DNA of 64,000 nt from contig NZ_JACA01000015.1 in assembly GCF_000520995.1 (NCBI RefSeq), forward strand, positions 1 through 64,000, given 5' to 3'. Below the pieces are notes generated by a model. The model searched no databases. It saw only the letters and a list, made by a program, of their open reading frames with translations, and was not told the origin of the DNA. The position numbers were made by a program, and so were the translations under genes. This document shows, in pieces, positions 7,272 to 16,444 of the stretch. Position 1 is the first letter of the stretch, and every line of letters begins with the position of its first letter. The DNA comes from Aquimarina macrocephali JAMB N27. GTDB taxonomy: Bacteria; Bacteroidota; Bacteroidia; Flavobacteriales; Flavobacteriaceae.

Positions 7272-10200
7272 TTATTCAATAATAAAGCGTTTTATTGTAT
7301 CTTTTTCTTTCTTTTCAGAATTTTGGATTCTAAGTATATACATACCAGCACCCAAGCGATCAAGATTGATAAAACCATTATTATTAAGCCTTCCTTCTCC
7401 AACTACTTGTCCCATAATATTTATAACAGAATACGATGTATTTGATATTTCTTTGCTAGGAACAAACACTCGAAGTAAGTTTCCTTTCTTCAATGGGTTT
7501 GGTGCGATTCTAATGGTTGATACATCACCTTCATCTTCATCACCCAGGATAGGTGTCATATTTCCAAATCCTGCAACCATTTCTGCTGCTAATGCTCCGC
7601 CACAAGATCCTTCATAAATCTTCACATTAGAGAATATTGAGTTATTTCCGCTTCCTGCGTCATTATCATTGATAAATACTAAACGATCCATGCTACCTGT
7701 ATAAAAATCACCTACAGGAATAACATATTTCTTAGTACCACTAGCATAATTATCAAAGTTGGTTACTCCATAATTTTGAGTTCCATGTACTTTAAAATAT
7801 CGTGTAGAAGTCAGTGTGTTATCATTTTCAAAACCAACTGCATGAATCTCACCTTGAGAAGTACTGCTAAAATCAAATTCTATTACTGTATTAGCTGTAA
7901 CGGTATAGTTAAGACTAATATATTTCCAGGTATTATTCTGCATAGATAATCCTGTTCCACCACTTACGATTGAGAAATTACCTGCATTATCTTGATTAGA
8001 GAACGCATTAATCTGGAAATCATTAAAATTCAACGCATCACACACCGGAGGGTTTGTCGTACCATTTTGAATACTTACTGCATCTATTGCAATATCACTT
8101 TGCCAACCGCTAGTACCACTACCTGTAACTACATTAAATCGTAATTGTACACTTGCATTACCTGCATATGCTGATAGATCAACATCTGCTGTATTCCAAC
8201 TGGTACCCTGAGCACCTGTTTTAGAGAATACGCTTGTCCAGTTTCCTGTATTATTGGTTCTTGCTTCTACTACTAAAGTGTTTATTGCACTTCCTACCAT
8301 ATGGTATTGGAATGCAAGTTTAGGAGTAGTTAAACTACTGAAATTTAAACAAGGTGAATTTAGGATAGCTCGTTTGTTAGGGAATCCGGTTCCATTACCA
8401 GAAGCTTCTACATAAAGGTAGAAAGTACCATCTGCTGCGCTACTTGGTCCGGTTCCTGTAGATGGAGTGGTTCCAGAATTTCTGGTCCAGTTTAAGTCAT
8501 CTCCAGATGTTGTTTGTGCCCATTGTCCTAAATTAGTTTCGAAACTTTCTGAAAAAGGAAATGAAGTCACATCACCAGAACAATTACCTGTTCCTGGATC
8601 TGTGCCATCACAAGGATTCACAAACGAAACAGTTTGATCTGTATTACTATTAGAACCACCATTATTATTTTCGTTAGCATCTTTCCCTACTCCACGTGCT
8701 GCAAATGCTTTCCAAATCAAGCACTTATATTTTTCGTTATATAAATCTTTGTCTGCCTGAAGAATTCCATCTCTACCCGAAACAAATCCTGGGTTATTAG
8801 CTGTATTCTTTAATCCTTCAATAACAAGGGCCATAGCAATATTATTCCCACCTGTTCCATTATAAAAATCCGCATCAAAACCTTCCTGATCTATTAAAGC
8901 CCAGGTCATATCCCAAAGAATGGTTGCAAATGCATAACCAACTCCATGTGGTACACGTAGGTTATTTATATCTCCATAATCTGTACTGTTAATAGATGTA
9001 TCTGTAGAATATCGAGTTGGTCTAATTCCGTTTCCAGAAGTTGGTTGGCCAAGCGCATATGTACCAACACCTCTTCCATCTGTACCTACATCACCTGCTT
9101 TCATGGTCAATATTAATCCAAAAAAGTCAGACCAGCCTTCTCCCATTTGTTCAGATCCTCCTAAAACATTAGAAGAAGGTCCTCCTACTAATCGAGTAGA
9201 AATACCATGACCATACTCATGAGCTATAATTCCATTATCAAAATCCCCATCTCTCTTAGGATTCGTTTTATTCCATAAGAACATTTGCATTCTTGGGTTA
9301 CTTCCATCTGGTGGAGTACCAAAATTTGCATTATTGATACAATTGGTTCTTGGATCATTACAAGTAACACTACCATCTTGAGCATCTGCATTTACAGAAT
9401 CGCTTCCTGCCCCGCCTTTACCATAGTTATTTTCCTGAAAATTTCCACTAGCTTCATTAAAGCCATATTGATAGAATACATCATGTATTATATTATTCCA
9501 GTAAAATAAATTGGTTATAGCAGCATCTCTATAGTTGCTAGGGTCTTGATTAAGATTTAATGGAAAATTAAAATCAAGACTTGATCCTCCACTAGGAGAA
9601 GCACCTGTACCATTATTTCCGTTAATATCATCCTGTGCCCATACATTATTACCTCTTGTAATGGTATGTTCTGCTCCATTACTTCCGTTAGTATCATGCC
9701 ATCCAAAAGGAGATGCTGTAGTATTTGCTGGATTTGTAACTACAGAACGGCTACCATGTATTGGGCTTTCTACCGGCATTGCAAGTACATTATATGAGTC
9801 AGGAGCCAAAGCTGCCGTTGGTGCTTCTGCAACTGTTACTACTGCTTTGGTATCCATAAGTACTGATTCATGATTGTGTGACCCGTGATCAGCACTTTCA
9901 AAGTTACACTTGACTACCCAGTTATCTTCATATATAATTTCACCTGTCGCGGCATCTACAAAACTATTCCACCAGTTATGTCCGTTTTTCTCATAAAGAC
10001 TCACATTCCAACTTAGACGTAATTCGTTATTATGTAATTTATAGACTTTTCTAACTTGAATAGGTTCGTTATCCCCTGTAATTCCAGAATCCGCAAATTG
10101 TGAAACATCGTTTCCATTAGATTTGCTTACAGTTTTAGACAATCTTTTAGCAGAAGGCAAGTTATGCGCTCTTATAACCGCATTTATTGCCGAAACTTCT

Positions 10201-10541
10201 GTAGAAGATGCTTTAGTAGAAGTTACTTTTGATTTTACTCCTTTAATAAATTGATCAATTTCATAAGTAATTTTACCATTATTAACCGTTAACTTAAAAG
10301 TTCCATCTACAATAGGAATTCCATTATAAAGCTGATTAACATATACATGTGTTAAACCAGGTTTTAATGAAGGAACCTCATCTGTAATTCTCCATTCTGA
10401 AAAATCAGTATTTAAAGTTTTTGAAGATTCATTTTTAGCAATATCGCTAAAGTGATTTCGAACTAGCGTGTTCGAGTTCTGTGCAAGAATTGTTTGCCCT
10501 ATTAAAAATAATAGAATGACAAACGAGTAACCTTTTTTCAT
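7272..10541 (-). CDS. M36 (fungalysin) metalloprotease with T9SS sorting domain
   Basis: This secreted zinc protease of 1089 residues has a signal peptide (residues 1-20), an FTP/PepSY-like propeptide region (about 25-210), and an M36 catalytic domain with HEYGH at about residue 441 and downstream EGWSD carrying the third ligand. A MAM-like adhesion domain follows at about 660-830 (FSESFETNLGQW... LNSPCLNF), then a beta-sandwich at about 835-985, then a type A T9SS C-terminal sorting domain (IAPNPLKKGNLLRVFVPS... LGAGMYILRI). The protein is predicted to cross the outer membrane by the type IX system and remain surface-attached or be released. It probably has a nutritional, protein-degrading role. 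Confidence 0.93.
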   Translation of the reverse strand: MKKGYSFVILLFLIGQTILAQNSNTLVRNHFSDIAKNESSKTLNTDFSEWRITDEVPSLKPGLTHVYVNQLYNGIPIVDGTFKLTVNNGKITYEIDQFIKGVKSKVTSTKASSTEVSAINAVIRAHNLPSAKRLSKTVSKSNGNDVSQFADSGITGDNEPIQVRKVYKLHNNELRLSWNVSLYEKNGHNWWNSFVDAATGEIIYEDNWVVKCNFESADHGSHNHESVLMDTKAVVTVAEAPTAALAPDSYNVLAMPVESPIHGSRSVVTNPANTTASPFGWHDTNGSNGAEHTITRGNNVWAQDDINGNNGTGASPSGGSSLDFNFPLNLNQDPSNYRDAAITNLFYWNNIIHDVFYQYGFNEASGNFQENNYGKGGAGSDSVNADAQDGSVTCNDPRTNCINNANFGTPPDGSNPRMQMFLWNKTNPKRDGDFDNGIIAHEYGHGISTRLVGGPSSNVLGGSEQMGEGWSDFFGLILTMKAGDVGTDGRGVGTYALGQPTSGNGIRPTRYSTDTSINSTDYGDINNLRVPHGVGYAFATILWDMTWALIDQEGFDADFYNGTGGNNIAMALVIEGLKNTANNPGFVSGRDGILQADKDLYNEKYKCLIWKAFAARGVGKDANENNNGGSNSNTDQTVSFVNPCDGTDPGTGNCSGDVTSFPFSESFETNLGQWAQTTSGDDLNWTRNSGTTPSTGTGPSSAADGTFYLYVEASGNGTGFPNKRAILNSPCLNFSSLTTPKLAFQYHMVGSAINTLVVEARTNNTGNWTSVFSKTGAQGTSWNTADVDLSAYAGNASVQLRFNVVTGSGTSGWQSDIAIDAVSIQNGTTNPPVCDALNFNDFQINAFSNQDNAGNFSIVSGGTGLSMQNNTWKYISLNYTVTANTVIEFDFSSTSQGEIHAVGFENDNTLTSTRYFKVHGTQNYGVTNFDNYASGTKKYVIPVGDFYTGSMDRLVFINDNDAGSGNNSIFSNVKIYEGSCGGALAAEMVAGFGNMTPILGDEDEGDVSTIRIAPNPLKKGNLLRVFVPSKEISNTSYSVINIMGQVVGEGRLNNNGFINLDRLGAGMYILRIQNSEKKEKDTIKRFIIE

Positions 10542-10761
10542 AAAAAAAAATTTTGAGTTTGTGTTCTATAAAATTAACAAAAATTAAAGCATTTATATAA
10601 ACAAATGAGAATGTCTCACGAAACACACGAAATTTAACAATAATATTGAAATATGTTTAATACAGACACTAATACACTTTTTATCACAAATAATACTTTG
10701 CTCAACTATTATGAATACTGGTTCTATGATTAAAATATTTTTTATCTAAAACTTTACTAAA

Positions 10762-10789
10762 AAAAAGGGAAGAATAAGAATCCCTTTTT
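10762..10789 (-). terminator. Orphan terminator-like hairpin
   Basis: The stem AAAAAGGGA / TCCCTTTTT has a 10-base loop. Read on the minus strand it is followed by eight T residues, so it is best oriented that way. No known gene ends here, because both flanking genes start outward from the gap. Confidence 0.5.
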
Positions 10790-10831
10790 AACATTACGGA
10801 AAAAGTGTCGAATTTAGTATTGAATTTTTCT

Positions 10832-10849
10832 ATAACTAACGTTAGTTAT
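10832..10849. promoter_or_regulatory. Perfect 18-bp palindrome, probable operator
   Basis: ATAACTAACGTTAGTTAT is self-complementary over its full length and lies about 105 bases before the YdeI-like gene. Size and symmetry fit a TetR-like dimer site. No TetR gene is in the window. Confidence 0.45.
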
Positions 10850-10954
10850 CTTTACTAAATATCAAATTTGATTAACACTATTAAATAAACATTAAACAAA
10901 ATATTCTTAAATTGAAGCAAATTTTGTTTTGTATTTTCGGTAAAATCATAGGCT

Positions 10955-11437
10955 ATGAAAAATCAATTTTTTGAAACTTCACTCAATTCTAGTCATAGTA
11001 TTATTGTGCCAGATAAAATTGCACAATATCTTATAGAAGAAGGGCATAAAAGAGTGATTGTAGAAATTACTTTCAATACAGCATCAGTACGATTTCATGC
11101 AGCTTTACAAAAATGGAAAAGCAATTATCATATTACTTTTAATAAACAAAATCAAAAGAAACTAGGTGTTTTCCCTACAGATTTTTTTAAGGTTGCCTTA
11201 CACGAAGATACTACCAAATACGGAGTAGAGATGCCAGAAGAATTTGATGCTGTTTTACAAAGTGACCTGGAAGCTTTAGATATCTTTGAGTCTTTGACCG
11301 ATGGAAAAAAAAGAAGTTTAATTTACTATATTCTAAAAATAAAAAATTCTCAATCCCGAATCGATAAAACTCTAATTATCACTGAAAACCTAAAGCGAGG
11401 TGTGCGAGATAATAAAGAACTTCTCAAAAGAATATAA
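10955..11437 (+). CDS. YdeI/OmpD-associated family protein (DUF1905-like)
   Basis: The 160-residue protein opens with a small beta domain resembling DUF1905 (VEITFNTASVRFHAALQKWK). It ends in the YdeI/OmpD-associated helical motif, with an 'L...LE....F..L..GKKRS.IYYI...K....R..' pattern at residues about 95-150. Family members are linked loosely with bacteriocin or peptide tolerance, but the mechanism is not established. No signal peptide is present. A near-consensus -7 element, TATTTTCG at 10932-10939, precedes it. Confidence 0.75.
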   Translation: MKNQFFETSLNSSHSIIVPDKIAQYLIEEGHKRVIVEITFNTASVRFHAALQKWKSNYHITFNKQNQKKLGVFPTDFFKVALHEDTTKYGVEMPEEFDAVLQSDLEALDIFESLTDGKKRSLIYYILKIKNSQSRIDKTLIITENLKRGVRDNKELLKRI

Positions 11438-11507
11438 TTTACGTATTATATAATGCTTCGGTATTTCCTATCCAAATTCTTTGTCATAAACTAAAACTAC
11501 ATTATAT

Positions 11508-11515
11508 TACGTTTG
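11508..11515 (+). promoter_or_regulatory. Bacteroidota -7 promoter element for the superoxide dismutase gene
   Basis: TACGTTTG matches TAnnTTTG 26 bases before the ATG at 11541. Confidence 0.45.
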
Positions 11516-11540
11516 TAAATGACATACAAACCATAAAACT

Positions 11541-12134
11541 ATGAAAACGTTAAAATTGGTAGTGTTAGCTTTCTTATCTATAGCTGTATTTGGTTGTAAA
11601 GGAGAAAAGAAAGAAACTACAGATCAAGAGAACACCAAAGAAAATGTAGATACTACAACAGATCAAGAAGAAGAGGATAATGCAAAGACCTTAGAATTTA
11701 CTCTAGAACCAAAAAGTGATAGTAAAGTTTCGGGCAAAGTTATTTTTACCGAATCTGAAGGTATGGTAAACATGATAGCAGAATTAACAGGACTAGATGA
11801 AGGAGAGCATGCTATTCATATTCACGAAAAAGCAGATTGTTCATCGGCAGATGGTAAATCTACAGGAGGGCATTGGAATCCAACAATGGAATCTCATGGA
11901 AAATGGGGTGCCAAAGAAGGATATCACAAGGGAGATATAGGAAACTTTAAAGCTGATGCAAGCGGTAATGGCAATATCACTTTTGCTACTAATGAATGGT
12001 GTATTGGTTGTGATGATGATAAAAAGAATATTGTAGGTAAAGCAATTATTGTACATAAAGGTATTGATGATTTTACTTCTCAACCTTCTGGTGCCGCAGG
12101 TAGCAGAGTGAGTTGTGGTGGGATTATCCAATAA
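11541..12134 (+). CDS. sodC: Cu/Zn superoxide dismutase-family lipoprotein
   Basis: A lipoprotein signal (LAFLSIAVFGC, Cys at about residue 19) and an acidic linker rich in E, T and D precede a Cu/Zn-SOD domain. Metal-ligand motifs are visible: HAIHIHEKADC, GGHWNP, HKGDIGNF, and the disulfide partner in SRVSCGG. The enzyme converts superoxide to peroxide and oxygen outside the cytoplasm, attached to a membrane. A second CxxC-like pair (WCIGC) lies where classical enzymes carry the copper-ligand His (usually IxGRAxVxH). That His appears here as VGKAIIVH. A strong terminator follows. Confidence 0.88.
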   Translation: MKTLKLVVLAFLSIAVFGCKGEKKETTDQENTKENVDTTTDQEEEDNAKTLEFTLEPKSDSKVSGKVIFTESEGMVNMIAELTGLDEGEHAIHIHEKADCSSADGKSTGGHWNPTMESHGKWGAKEGYHKGDIGNFKADASGNGNITFATNEWCIGCDDDKKNIVGKAIIVHKGIDDFTSQPSGAAGSRVSCGGIIQ

Positions 12135-12151
12135 AATTTATCTTATATAAC

Positions 12152-12186
12152 AAAAAAGAGGCTATTTTTAGAATAGCCTCTTTTTT
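12152..12186. terminator. Rho-independent terminator between convergent genes
   Basis: The 15-bp stem spans 12152-12166 and 12172-12186 (core GAGGCTATT / AATAGCCTC) with flanking A and T runs, so it works in both directions. It separates sodC from the lipoprotein hydrolase gene. Confidence 0.85.
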
Positions 12187-12215
12187 GTTATATACCCTAC
12201 AGGTTTACGTTTTTA

Positions 12216-13175
12216 TCACTCTATTTGATAATCTTTCCATGTATTGGCAAAGCCTTCATCAATGAGCCATACTGCTTCATTTTTATTATCTGGATAAGTC
12301 TCATATGAAAAGATATTTTTAGAAACTTTATTACCTAGCCATCCCGAAGTCTCTGATATAGGAAGTAGTTCTCTGGATGTACCATCTACTCTATATGCTA
12401 AGGCAGAAGAAAAGAATAATTTTATTAATTCATCTGATTTAGCTAATGGAGTAAAATGATCTGCATTAGGCTCAACAGCATAACTCCAAAGTCCATTTTG
12501 AGCTCTATTTGTTTCAACTACTTGTTTCATTATAGTTATACCTCTACTTGGTGTATCCATTTCGGCAATCAGCATTAAACCTGGTATATCCTTACTTTCG
12601 TTTTTTGTAGATATGGCCCATCCTCTAATATTAGCAAACGCGATTACACGATCAGGCTTAAAAGCTGAAAAAAAATAGCTAAACATTCCTCCTGCCGAAT
12701 AGCCTTTCAATAAAAAAGGTAATGTTGTTACTTCTGGAATATTATTTTTTTCTGCAATAGCTTCAAGGGCTGTTAGAAGTGCTTGTCCACTACCCTCTTC
12801 TGCATTTGCATAGGTATCAAAAGCAGCTATAGAATTTAGTGTTTTTAACCGAACGCCAATAAGGCCAATATTATTATTTCTAGCATACTCTTGCCACGCC
12901 TCAGAATCTGCATTACCTAATCCATTACCATTAAAATGGGGCGTTATTACCAAAATTGCTTTTAAACCAGAAACGTCTGTTGGGTCCGGAACCCATAATC
13001 TAAATTCTGCAATATCAAAACCACCGGTGCTTTGTTGATTTACATGAAATGTCCAATCATCCAAAAATTTACCTGCAGGAATAGGTACATATGTGGTGAG
13101 ATCAGTTTCAGATTTATCGCATCCAAAAACAAATACTATTAATATTAATACTGTAATATTTTGTAGACACTTCAC
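12216..13175 (-). CDS. Alpha/beta-hydrolase-fold lipoprotein
   Basis: The N terminus is a lipoprotein signal (TVLILIVFVFGC, Cys at about residue 19). A GYSAGG nucleophile elbow near residue 165 identifies an alpha/beta hydrolase, similar to the poly(3-hydroxybutyrate)-depolymerase or esterase-D branch (LAILVITPHF.GNG style opening; IAEMDTPS; NADHFTP as the probable His). The substrate is unknown. It is predicted to be envelope-anchored and appears to be a single-gene unit. Confidence 0.75.
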   Translation of the reverse strand: MKCLQNITVLILIVFVFGCDKSETDLTTYVPIPAGKFLDDWTFHVNQQSTGGFDIAEFRLWVPDPTDVSGLKAILVITPHFNGNGLGNADSEAWQEYARNNNIGLIGVRLKTLNSIAAFDTYANAEEGSGQALLTALEAIAEKNNIPEVTTLPFLLKGYSAGGMFSYFFSAFKPDRVIAFANIRGWAISTKNESKDIPGLMLIAEMDTPSRGITIMKQVVETNRAQNGLWSYAVEPNADHFTPLAKSDELIKLFFSSALAYRVDGTSRELLPISETSGWLGNKVSKNIFSYETYPDNKNEAVWLIDEGFANTWKDYQIE

Positions 13176-13399
13176 ACTTATTGTTTTTTCATCAATAAAT
13201 AATTAAAAGCCGTTTAAACCCATTATTTATTAGAATTAAATAAAAAAAGGAAATTACGGATAAAATATATAAAACTAACAAAACTTAATAGATCTTGCTC
13301 TTACTGATGTTTATAGAGTAAGAAATTGAGCATAAATCTTCTATTAAGGATATGTAAAGCCTTTATGCAATTAGTATTATTACTTGTTTACTAATATTC

Positions 13400-14014
13400 T
13401 CATTTTTCTACTATCGTTCTAAATGTCAGATTAATTCTTGGAGTGTTTATCATTTTTGTGGGAGGTAAGCGATGCAGCCAATTAGTTTGCGTTGTATCTT
13501 TCATTATCAACAAACTACCATTTTCTAAAACCAATGCTCTTTTATCTTTTGTTATTTTATGTTTAAACGCAAATTTTCGTTCTGCTCCAAAACTCAATGA
13601 TGCGATTGCTCCATTTTTTTTAAGATCTTTTTCTGCATCACTATGCCAAGCCATTCCTTCGCTACCAGTATGGTATAAATTAAGCAAGCAAGAATTAAAT
13701 GTTTCATCTGTTTTTTGCTCGATAAGTTCTTTTAACTCTAACAGTTCTGGTATCCAGGGTAGTGCAAATTTTGTAGTATTTGAATACGTATATTCAAATG
13801 ATTTCTCTGCATACCAAGCTACTTTACGTTTGGTTACAATTCGTTTACCAAAAATGATAGCCTCATCATTTTTCCATTCTATATTTTCTAGTAAGCGATT
13901 AAAATAATGATTGGCTTGCTGTGATGACATCAATTTACCATAATAATTTACGATACCATCATGGGGTAATATATTTTTCTCATGATCTATGATATGACTA
14001 AACAAATCCATTCT
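13400..14014 (-). CDS. alkB: AlkB-like 2-oxoglutarate/Fe(II) DNA-repair dioxygenase
   Basis: The AlkB fold carries the iron-ligand motif HSD in GMAWHSDAEKDL, a distal His in TNWLHRLP, and the 2-oxoglutarate-binding Arg pattern PRINLTFR at the C terminus. Enzymes of this group oxidatively remove N1-methyladenine and N3-methylcytosine. I prefer the Met at 14014 (MDLFSHII) over 14032, because homologues usually open near MDLF. It overlaps the end of the Ada-like gene by 17 bases and is the third gene of an alkylation-repair operon. Confidence 0.9.
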   Translation of the reverse strand, partial: RMDLFSHIIDHEKNILPHDGIVNYYGKLMSSQQANHYFNRLLENIEWKNDEAIIFGKRIVTKRKVAWYAEKSFEYTYSNTTKFALPWIPELLELKELIEQKTDETFNSCLLNLYHTGSEGMAWHSDAEKDLKKNGAIASLSFGAERKFAFKHKITKDKRALVLENGSLLIMKDTTQTNWLHRLPPTKMINTPRINLTFRTIVEK

Positions 14015-14243
14015 TCCATTTTTTATATTCACTTCTCATACAATGTCCGCATGGCCTGTATCCATGATTCTTTGCTTCATTTTCTGACAAGAAAAATACT
14101 CGATTTTCTCGTTTCATTCTCTTTCCCGATCTACATTTCAAAGTTCCATAAATTTTGAGTTTTAGGTTACCTCCAAAGCAAATTTCTTTTTGCCTTATTT
14201 TTTTTCTTAAGCCTGTATTTCCTATTTCTTTGTGTAGTATCAT
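13998..14243 (-). CDS. Standalone Ada metal-binding domain protein
   Basis: This small protein (about 81 residues from the ATG at 14243) contains an Ada N-terminal Zn-binding fold: EICFGGNLKLKIYGTLKC, then KRENRVFF and YRPCGHCM, giving four Cys. In Ada such a domain accepts methyl groups from DNA phosphotriesters on one of the Zn-bound Cys. Here it is separate from any AraC or methyltransferase domain. The start lies one base past the stop of the upstream oxygenase gene, indicating coupled translation. The in-frame ATG at 14261 would overlap that gene. Confidence 0.85.
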   Translation of the reverse strand: MILHKEIGNTGLRKKIRQKEICFGGNLKLKIYGTLKCRSGKRMKRENRVFFLSENEAKNHGYRPCGHCMRSEYKKWKNGFV

Positions 14244-14244
14244 T

Positions 14245-14958
14245 CTAACTAACAGCATCATGAAAAATCACTCCTAAGGTATATCTTTTACCATTATGTA
14301 ATTCGCTCACTCCATGTTTCATATTTACCCTGTAATATCCTTTTGTTCCCTTTACAGGTCTAAAGTTAGTTGTAAAAATGAGCATATCTCCTTTTTTAGG
14401 CTGTAAAACAATAGCTTTAGACTGAGCTCTGGGAGTTTGTTGTGTTATTACAAATTCTCCTCCTGTATAATCATTACCTGATTCGTTTAAAAACAAAACA
14501 GTTTGGAAAGGAAAATACACATCTCCATATAAATCTTGATGCAAAGTATTAAATCCCCCTATTCCATATTTTAAAATCAATGGTGTAGGTTTTAGCTGAT
14601 GATTAGCATGACACAATGTTTGTAACTCCCGAAATGTTTCGGGAAAGACTTTGTCTATTTTCAATACTTTCATCCACAAATTGGCAATTGGAGCAAGCTT
14701 TGGATATACACTTTCTCTAATAGTCTGTACAAGTTTTGGTAATGGGTAATCAAAATATTTGTACTCCCCCAAACCAAACCTGTATCGTTCCATCACCACA
14801 GTTTTGCGATAACCTGTGGGATTATCATATCTATCTATCATTTCTCTACATTGATTTTCTGAAAGAAATTCTGGGATAATCGTATATCCTTTTTCATTCA
14901 TCTCCTCTGTTATTACTTGCCAATTTATAGTTTCTACTTTATGCTGTATTGCTTTCAC
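14245..14958 (-). CDS. 2OG-Fe(II) oxygenase, first gene of the repair operon
   Basis: This 237-residue double-stranded beta-helix dioxygenase has the HxD iron ligands in LHQDLYGD, a distal His in MKHGVSELHNGKRYTLGVIF, and a following Arg for 2-oxoglutarate. It belongs to a family routinely paired with Ada and AlkB in Bacteroidota. A role in alkylated nucleic acid or protein repair is inferred from the context. It lies upstream of, and almost overlaps, the Ada-like gene. Confidence 0.8.
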   Translation of the reverse strand: MKAIQHKVETINWQVITEEMNEKGYTIIPEFLSENQCREMIDRYDNPTGYRKTVVMERYRFGLGEYKYFDYPLPKLVQTIRESVYPKLAPIANLWMKVLKIDKVFPETFRELQTLCHANHQLKPTPLILKYGIGGFNTLHQDLYGDVYFPFQTVLFLNESGNDYTGGEFVITQQTPRAQSKAIVLQPKKGDMLIFTTNFRPVKGTKGYYRVNMKHGVSELHNGKRYTLGVIFHDAVS

Positions 14959-15258
14959 TGGTTTTTATAATGTTTCGGTTCTTATAACTGTTTTTATTTA
15001 CTCTTTTTTTTGAAACTATAAAATTCTTATAATTATCAGATTCTTAAAACCCATTTCTTGCGTTGTTGTTAATATCTATATAAATGTTTTATAACAACTC
15101 TCTATGCCTGAGTTCTGACATCTTTTGATATAACTCATATGCATATTTCATTACTATCATAGTGTATTAAAAATTTCACTTTTTCTAATACATTTTAATA
15201 ACTTTTCAAAATAGCATTTCACCAAAATAAAATTAACTTTGTAACAAATTATTAATCA
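14959..15258. other. Divergent intergenic region
   Basis: This 300-bp AT-rich gap lies between the divergent repair operon and the LETM1-related gene. Apart from the -7 element at 15234-15241 I see no gene, hairpin or repeat in it. Confidence 0.5.
15234..15241 (+). promoter_or_regulatory. Bacteroidota -7 promoter element
   Basis: TAACTTTG fits TAnnTTTG 17 bases before the ATG at 15259. Confidence 0.45.
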
Positions 15259-16443
15259 ATGAATCCTTCGACTTCGGGTTGGATAGAAAAGTTTTTACGA
15301 GACCTTGATGGCGATCCCAATTTGCCTCAATGGTCATTTGACGAACTATATCTTGATTTAAGACGAGTAGGTTTTATCTATGGTACTTCTATAGATACCA
15401 TTATAGTTAATGATTCGGATATTGTTTATTCTGAAGAAGAAAAGACAAAGATCAATTTATTCGCTGCACTAGTGATTACGTACTATGATACAATCGAAAA
15501 TGCCGATAAAAATGATTGTGTTGATGCACTTGTGCAATTCTATGGTTTTTTAGATACCAAAAAATCTATTTTTTCTTTGGGCAACATATTACCGGGGAAT
15601 AAAAATGAAAAGCTCGAAAAAATTATACACGCCCGTATACAAACAAATGAATCTCTTTTTAAGAAAAACTTCAGTCATCTACTAACTAATGCATTATTGT
15701 TTATTGATGTATTAGCTTTTGAATATTTTCTTATACATGATAAGAACCCTTTTGAGTATGCTTCCAAATTAGAGGAGACCCTAACAAATACTGTTTTTCT
15801 TGCTCTTAACTCTAAAAAAGAGCAAGATGAATATGACAAGCTTTTAGTTAAATTATTCTCTTCATCTGTACGATATACTAATATTTCTACAGAAGAAGAA
15901 GCTAGTTTTGATTATATAGAATTAGATCCATATACAGACGAAATTGAAAAAAAATATATTCTGGATCTTACCAGTCTGGCTGTTTGGAATGATAAAGAGG
16001 TAGATAAAGGAGAACAGAGTTTTATGCTGGCTCTGGGCACAGAACTTGAGCTATCCCATACGGTAATAGCAGAATCAATTGATTTGGTACAATCGTTCAT
16101 TAATCAACATAAGGAAGATATTTCGTTTTTTAATTATTCGAATCCTGCATTACATTTTTACCAGCAAACCTCTCGAACGGTTAGTGTATTGATATTAAGA
16201 AATAAAAAGAGGCTAATTAAAGAAATCTCTGAAAGTAAAGACCTAATGATATTATTAGGACAATCTACAATGCGAGATTTATCTAAGGAAGAAAAACAAC
16301 AAGTAAAAAAACAATTACTTGATATTTGTAAAACGATACCTTCTTTGGCTATTTTTATTCTTCCGGGTGGAAGTCTGCTATTACCTTTACTGGTAAAATT
16401 TATTCCTCAGCTATTACCATCAGCATTTAATGAGAATAAATAA
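15259..16443 (+). CDS. LETM1-related biofilm-associated protein
   Basis: The 394-residue protein is mostly helical and soluble. It has a TerB-like middle (VWNDKEVDKGEQSFMLALGT) and a C-terminal LETM1-like segment (TIPSLAIFILPGGSLLLPLL, ending LLPSAFNENK). Flavobacteriaceae homologues are annotated as LETM1-related biofilm-associated proteins. The molecular role is unknown. There is no signal peptide, and the C-terminal hydrophobic stretch may touch a membrane. It ends one base from the convergent membrane-protein gene, with no visible terminator. Confidence 0.8.
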   Translation: MNPSTSGWIEKFLRDLDGDPNLPQWSFDELYLDLRRVGFIYGTSIDTIIVNDSDIVYSEEEKTKINLFAALVITYYDTIENADKNDCVDALVQFYGFLDTKKSIFSLGNILPGNKNEKLEKIIHARIQTNESLFKKNFSHLLTNALLFIDVLAFEYFLIHDKNPFEYASKLEETLTNTVFLALNSKKEQDEYDKLLVKLFSSSVRYTNISTEEEASFDYIELDPYTDEIEKKYILDLTSLAVWNDKEVDKGEQSFMLALGTELELSHTVIAESIDLVQSFINQHKEDISFFNYSNPALHFYQQTSRTVSVLILRNKKRLIKEISESKDLMILLGQSTMRDLSKEEKQQVKKQLLDICKTIPSLAIFILPGGSLLLPLLVKFIPQLLPSAFNENK

Positions 16444-16444
16444 C

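Larger units (their letters stand above)
10542..10954. other. Divergent intergenic region with an orphan hairpin and an 18-bp palindrome
   Basis: This 413-bp gap separates the divergent M36 and YdeI-like genes. It holds a terminator-like hairpin at 10762-10789 that ends no recognised gene and a perfect palindrome at 10832-10849. No convincing coding sequence is visible. A 26-codon ORF at 10653-10733 has no support. Confidence 0.5.

Noticed and set aside
10653..10733. 26-residue ORF before the orphan hairpin
   Set aside because: It has no signal, leader or family pattern, and the hairpin fits the other strand better.
13443..13907. 154-codon plus-strand frame opposite alkB
   Set aside because: The minus strand shows clear AlkB catalytic motifs. 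The plus frame is low-complexity and unrecognisable.
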